NCBI GenBank assembly: GCA_019695435.1
Contig: JACTVF010000104.1
Coordinates: 1 to 8,772, forward strand
DNA length: 8,772 bases
Direction of reading: 5' to 3'
Origin: Methanoregulaceae archaeon
Lineage (GTDB): Archaea; Halobacteriota; Methanomicrobia; Methanomicrobiales; Methanospirillaceae
Every line of letters begins with the position of its first letter. The first letter of the stretch is position 1. A model generated the notes under the pieces. It ran no database searches. It saw only the letters and a program-made list of their open reading frames with translations, and had not been told where the DNA came from. Below are positions 5,731 to 8,772 of the stretch, piece after piece. The position numbers were made by a program, and so were the translations under genes.

Positions 5731-6255
5731 CGCATCTTCTCTTTCTCATGCGCGCTGCGGTGGAATGGGGGGACCGACTTTTTCATCGGCGCTATTCTAT
5801 GTTGCTATGCGAGCTGAGCGGTTCGATAATGGTAAGATTGTCTTCTGTTTCCCGTATAGAATACTCCATATGTGTCACGTGATCGCCATGGCGGAAAGAA
5901 TTTTTCATCAGGTTGTAGAACACCTTATCTATAAGAATATCGGCGAAAATTTCTGCACGGTTAACGGCGACATTGATCTCTATGCCCGGGGGGTTCAGCT
6001 GCCGGATCGCTGAACTGATTACATCGGCGAGGACCTGCCATTTTGGTGCCTGTGCCCCGATGTCATGGTAGGTTCGGGTAAATTCAATCTGCCACTGGAT
6101 CGCCTCAGCGGCTTGTTCTTCCTTCTGGATGTATCCCAGAAATTTAGGATCGGTCATGTTTTTTTTGAGAGTTCAAGATAGGTACGCAAGCCCATGAGCT
6201 GGTTGAGGATATCATGCCAGGTGACATTGTTGAGACTCGTGAGTTTCTTGTTCGA
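5731..6255 (-). pseudogene. Detached, degraded histidine-kinase half (DHp + HATPase)
   Basis: This is the continuation of the sensor gene at 6256-8388, beyond its TAA. Reading on in frame gives SNKKLTSLNNVTWHDILNQL, the DHp helix with the phospho-accepting His at 6216-6214 (usual motif RHDILNQL; here Trp replaces Arg), then LELSKK. At a run of eight As (6166-6159) the frame shifts; the next frame reads MTDPKFLGYIQKEEQAAEAI, KWQVLADVISSAIRQ, and the N-box NLMKNSFRHGD. After NLTII the sequence is scrambled and stops. Remnants of the ATP-binding G1 box follow: DEKVGPPIP (5787-5761) where DDGVGIP is normal, and AHEKEKM (5753-5733) where ADEKEKI is normal. The later G2 part is gone. A working kinase cannot be made. 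Confidence 0.75.
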
Positions 6256-8388
6256 TTAGACCAGTGCTTCCTCGGCTGATTTGCGTTCAGTGATGTCTTC
6301 CAGCGTTTCCACGGCTCCGATAATTGCACCATTGGCGTTCCGGATGGGCGCTGCGGTGAAATACAGCCACTTTCCCGATACACCCATCTTCGGGAGGAAA
6401 CCGGTAGTCTCGTAGGCTCCTTCAACAAGCCGGGAATGAGTGATTTTTCCCTGATACCATTCGGGAAGCTGTTCAACCTTCTCATCCACCAGCAGATCCG
6501 CTAAAACGGGTCGTTCTGTATCGTAAAATGCCTTCCACGGGATCCTGGTACCCAAAACCTCCGCTTTTTTTACACCGCTGTATTCTTCAAGCGCCTTGTT
6601 CCAAGATATGACCCGGTGATCTTTATCAATTACAAACTGCATCATAGGTGAACCCTCAAGGATAGAATTCAGGCGTGAATCACTCTCTGCGAGCGCATCT
6701 TCCGCAAGTTTCCGTGCAGTGATATCCCTGATGTTGCATTGAATAATCTTCTTATCGCCTGCAAGGTAGACATTGCTGATGAACTCGACGTTGATATAAT
6801 GCCCATCGGCGGTTTCCAGCGGCAGATCTTCGTAACGGATGTACGCCTCCTGTTGCAATTCTTCGAAGTTGTCTTTGTTGGCCACGATATCCTTGAAAAG
6901 CCCGATCTCCCATAGTTTCTTTCCAAGGAACTGTTCGTGCGAAAATCCTAACATACTGATTAAAAATGGATTCACCTCAACGATTTGCCCGGTCCCGGCA
7001 TCGAGAATGAGTATTCCGTCCTGCGCGGTTTCAAAGAGGCGGCGGTACCGGGTTTCGGATGCCCGCAATGCATCCTGAACCACTTTTTTGTCGGTAATAT
7101 CCCTGATGTTGCACTGGATAATCTTCTTATCGCCTACAAAGTAGACATTGCTGATGAACTCGACATTAAAACTCTGCCCGTCCTTTTTCTCCAGCGGTAT
7201 GTCTTCATACCGGATATAGCCGTTCATTTTCAGATCAGTGAATGCCCGTTGGGCAGTGGATTTGTCTTTGATGAACCCGAGTTCCCAGAGATGTTTGCCG
7301 ACAAAATATTCCAGCGGGTATCCCAGCATATCAAGGATGAATGTATTTGCATCGATAACTTTACCGGTATTACCGTCGAGGATCAGGATCGCATCCTGTG
7401 CCGTCTGGAACAACCGCCGGTACTGGAGTTCTGACATTTTAAGATCATTTTCGGCAGTTATTCGTTGCTCTTCGTTATCAAAGGTGACGAAAGCAAATGA
7501 GAGGTCACCGGATTGTTCATCAAGGAGCCGGATAATCTGGTCAGTAAAAAACCCCGATGTCGACGCATACAAGGTAATGACACCAGCATTTCTGGTATTA
7601 AGTGCGAAGGGGATGGCGGCGAGTGAACGGTAACCTCGTTTCAGTGCAAACTCCCTCACGGGTTTCATTCGCTCATCTGTTGCAATATCGTTACAGACAT
7701 TATAGGTCCCATCCCGGAATGCAGTGCTTGTCGGACCCAGGCTCCGGGGGCCATCATCAATTGATATGGTGATCCGGTCAAGGTACCCTTCTGACGGCCC
7801 GTGCACAGCCACGGGTTCTATGAGATGGGTCACGGGATTTGCGATCCCGGCCCATACCATCGTAAATCCGCCCTTCTCGACAGCAATCCGGCAGATCTCT
7901 TTGAGCAGTTTATTCTTATCATGAATACGAACGATTGCCTTATTGGTCGCGGAAAGGACCGAATAGAGCCGGTTGAGGATGGCAACCTGCGCCTCATCCT
8001 GGCGGTGGTCGACTGCCGTCCGGATCTTGAGCATAAGCTCGGCAAACTGTGATTTGGGTGCTCCGCCTTTCTGGAGATAATAATCAGCACCATTTTCAAA
8101 GGCTTCGATAGCTATCTCTTCCCTGCCCCTGCCGGTAAATAAAATGAACGGGATTGTTTTATCCGTCGCCCGGACCTGTTTTAAAAACCCGATGCCATCC
8201 ATCCCCGGCATCTGGTAATCGGAAACAATGGCCTGGATCCCACCATTGGATTTTAACAGGTCAAGTGCCACAGAAGCAGATAATGCGGTAGTCACCGTAA
8301 ATTCGGTTGTCCGCTCAAGGAACAATTTACCAATGTCAAGGAGATCGGGCTCATCATCTACATAGAGAACTGATATCGTAAGGACCAA
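6256..8388 (-). CDS. Response-regulator/GAF/triple-PAS sensor, cut short before its kinase
   Basis: From the TTG at 8388 the product has 710 residues. In order: a REC domain (about 4-125) with the acidic pair in LYVDDE, phospho-acceptor Asp in SDYQMPGMDG, Thr in LFTG and Lys in LQKGG; a GAF-type sensor (about 136-302); and three PAS domains (about 320-435, 446-556, 570-705), the third ending ETLEDITERKSAEEALV. Such proteins in methanogens continue into a histidine kinase; here TAA (6258-6256) replaces what was probably CAA, and the kinase half lies decayed beyond it. No membrane segment is seen, so it is cytoplasmic. The start is unsure: the frame is open to a GTG at 8538, but those 50 residues look uncharacteristic and there is no ribosome binding site. 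Homologues typically start MISVLYVDDE, and the codon at the Met position is ACG (8379-8377). The truncated protein might still bind signals, but I suspect a pseudogene. Confidence 0.7.
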   Translation of the reverse strand: MVLTISVLYVDDEPDLLDIGKLFLERTTEFTVTTALSASVALDLLKSNGGIQAIVSDYQMPGMDGIGFLKQVRATDKTIPFILFTGRGREEIAIEAFENGADYYLQKGGAPKSQFAELMLKIRTAVDHRQDEAQVAILNRLYSVLSATNKAIVRIHDKNKLLKEICRIAVEKGGFTMVWAGIANPVTHLIEPVAVHGPSEGYLDRITISIDDGPRSLGPTSTAFRDGTYNVCNDIATDERMKPVREFALKRGYRSLAAIPFALNTRNAGVITLYASTSGFFTDQIIRLLDEQSGDLSFAFVTFDNEEQRITAENDLKMSELQYRRLFQTAQDAILILDGNTGKVIDANTFILDMLGYPLEYFVGKHLWELGFIKDKSTAQRAFTDLKMNGYIRYEDIPLEKKDGQSFNVEFISNVYFVGDKKIIQCNIRDITDKKVVQDALRASETRYRRLFETAQDGILILDAGTGQIVEVNPFLISMLGFSHEQFLGKKLWEIGLFKDIVANKDNFEELQQEAYIRYEDLPLETADGHYINVEFISNVYLAGDKKIIQCNIRDITARKLAEDALAESDSRLNSILEGSPMMQFVIDKDHRVISWNKALEEYSGVKKAEVLGTRIPWKAFYDTERPVLADLLVDEKVEQLPEWYQGKITHSRLVEGAYETTGFLPKMGVSGKWLYFTAAPIRNANGAIIGAVETLEDITERKSAEEALV
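6722..7167 (-). repeat. Near-identical segments of the PAS1/PAS2 tandem duplication
   Basis: The stretches at 6722-6792 and 7097-7167 are 375 bases (125 codons) apart and differ at only about five of 71 positions. Both encode VEFISNVY-V/L-GDKKIIQCNIRDI. The surrounding PAS residues are far less alike, so the segment has been homogenised or duplicated recently. Confidence 0.75.
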
Positions 8389-8430
8389 CTTCTGGGAACT
8401 TAGCTGATGTAGAATGTTTGTTACTGGCAA

Positions 8431-8439
8431 TAAATATTT
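8431..8439 (-). promoter_or_regulatory. Possible TATA box of the sensor gene
   Basis: The minus strand reads CGAAATATTTATTG here. Initiation near 8405 would place the transcript start only about 20 bases before the TTG at 8388 and downstream of the GTG at 8538. This supports a start close to the REC domain. Confidence 0.35.
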
Positions 8440-8544
8440 CGTCGGGAATAAAAGATGAGAACTGATCTGGCGGTCAGGGATATCTTGAATTCTGGAGTAA
8501 CTTATCCCCAATATTATCAACAAGTTTAGTTGTCTCACATCACT

Positions 8545-8550
8545 GGAGGT
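8545..8550 (+). promoter_or_regulatory. Shine-Dalgarno site GGAGGT
   Basis: This is a perfect archaeal ribosome binding site, four bases before ATG 8555. It is the strongest evidence that the short ORF there is, or was, the start of a real gene. Confidence 0.65.
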
Positions 8551-8554
8551 ATTA

Positions 8555-8656
8555 ATGAAAATTGAGTTTCTTCGAAATAAACAAGAAGAAGAAATTCGGG
8601 CTTTGATCCAAGTTTTCTCTCTTTGCTATGTACCGGATCTAAATATTTTTAGGTAA
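8555..8656 (+). CDS. 33-residue ORF, probably a gene start truncated by a repeat element
   Basis: ATG 8555 behind a perfect GGAGGT opens 33 codons: MKIEFLRNKQEEEIRALIQV and then FSLCYVPDLNIFR, ending in TAA at 8654-8656. The residues look like a normal cytosolic N-terminus (charged, amphipathic helix), but I do not recognise the family. The stop codon lies inside the sequence that resembles the end of the repeat element at 1085 (GGTAATTG, from 8652). The simplest reading is that the element inserted into a longer gene and supplied the stop. It is divergent from the sensor gene. A genuine 33-residue protein cannot be excluded. Confidence 0.4.
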   Translation: MKIEFLRNKQEEEIRALIQVFSLCYVPDLNIFR

Positions 8657-8772
8657 TTGTAAAACATCAGCCCCCAAAAAGATAATGGGAAAATCCAATA
8701 CTCAATCAATTGAAGTTAAAAGATTCAAAAACATGAGGAATCCGCTCTCGGGGGCTCCGCCCCCGCCGCTCG
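8650..8772. mobile_element. Second copy of the MITE-like element, cut by the window edge
   Basis: Positions 8652-8674 (GGTAATTGTAAAACATCAG, then CCCC) match 1087-1109 at 19 of 23 positions. The GC hairpin module of that element recurs at 8742-8772. The order is end, AT-rich spacer, CCGCTCT, hairpin, GCCGCTCG, which equals the order read from the right end of the first copy, with a longer spacer here (about 90 against 60 bases). The far end lies outside the window. The divergence shows that these are old or different subfamily members. Confidence 0.5.
8742..8772. repeat. GC-rich hairpin module, copy B
   Basis: The stem CGGGGGC (8749-8755), loop TCC and GCCCCCG (8759-8765) are flanked by CCGCTCT and CCGCTCG. 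The reverse complement carries the same flanks as copy A at 1223-1256. Confidence 0.65.

Noticed and set aside
6256..6258. Stop codon read as pyrrolysine or recoded
   Set aside because: The codon is TAA, not TAG, and no recoding element is apparent. The downstream frameshift and damaged ATP site fit decay better.
6144..6485. Minus-strand 113-residue frame overlapping the end of PAS3
   Set aside because: It is an alternative-frame shadow; the PAS3 and DHp motifs are in the other frames.

Overview
The window looks like a piece of a methanogenic archaeon, most likely of the order Methanomicrobiales (Methanoregula-like). This is inferred from protein style: DUF3494 ice-binding-like surface proteins, a PKD-domain protein with a C-terminal membrane anchor, and a REC-GAF-PAS-PAS-PAS sensor followed by a kinase module with an H-box ending HDILNQL. 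AT-rich TATA boxes and GGAGGT-type ribosome binding sites fit this. No RNA gene, CRISPR array or replication origin was found.

Layout from left to right. (1) 1-401, minus strand: the 5' part of a DUF3494 secreted protein, cut by the window edge. (2) 402-1370: no intact large gene. It holds a GC-rich, frameshifted relic of a molybdopterin/MoeA-associated PBP-like domain (about 605-903), a tiny possible CxxC ORF on the minus strand, and a 231-bp non-coding element (1085-1315) with 11-bp terminal inverted repeats, a 6-bp flanking direct repeat and strong GC hairpins. (3) 1371-2558, minus: a second, complete DUF3494 protein with three C-terminal FG-GAP-like repeats. (4) 2559-2888: a fragment of an IS1634-type (DUF4277) transposase abutting a 79-bp structure with 22-bp inverted ends. 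(5) 2889-4352, minus: a PKD-domain surface protein with one C-terminal membrane helix, divergent from (6) 4538-5065, plus: a small secreted beta-sandwich protein, followed by (7) about 5230-5679, a frameshifted paralogue of the same kind. (8) 5731-8388, minus: a large response-regulator/PAS sensor whose histidine-kinase half is cut off by a stop codon, a frameshift and an eroded ATP-binding box. (9) 8555-8772, plus: the first 33 codons of an ORF with an excellent ribosome binding site that runs into a second copy of the element of 1085-1315.

The intact genes are mostly envelope proteins: two DUF3494 paralogues, the PKD protein and the small secreted protein. They probably act outside the cell in adhesion, matrix or surface coating. 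Between them lies an unusual density of decay: three degraded genes, an IS relic, a mini inverted-repeat structure and two copies of a MITE-like repeat. The best description is an accessory, rearranging locus of surface genes next to a decaying two-component sensor. I see no convincing new multi-gene system. The most novel items are the repeat family and the way it may truncate the ORF at the right edge.
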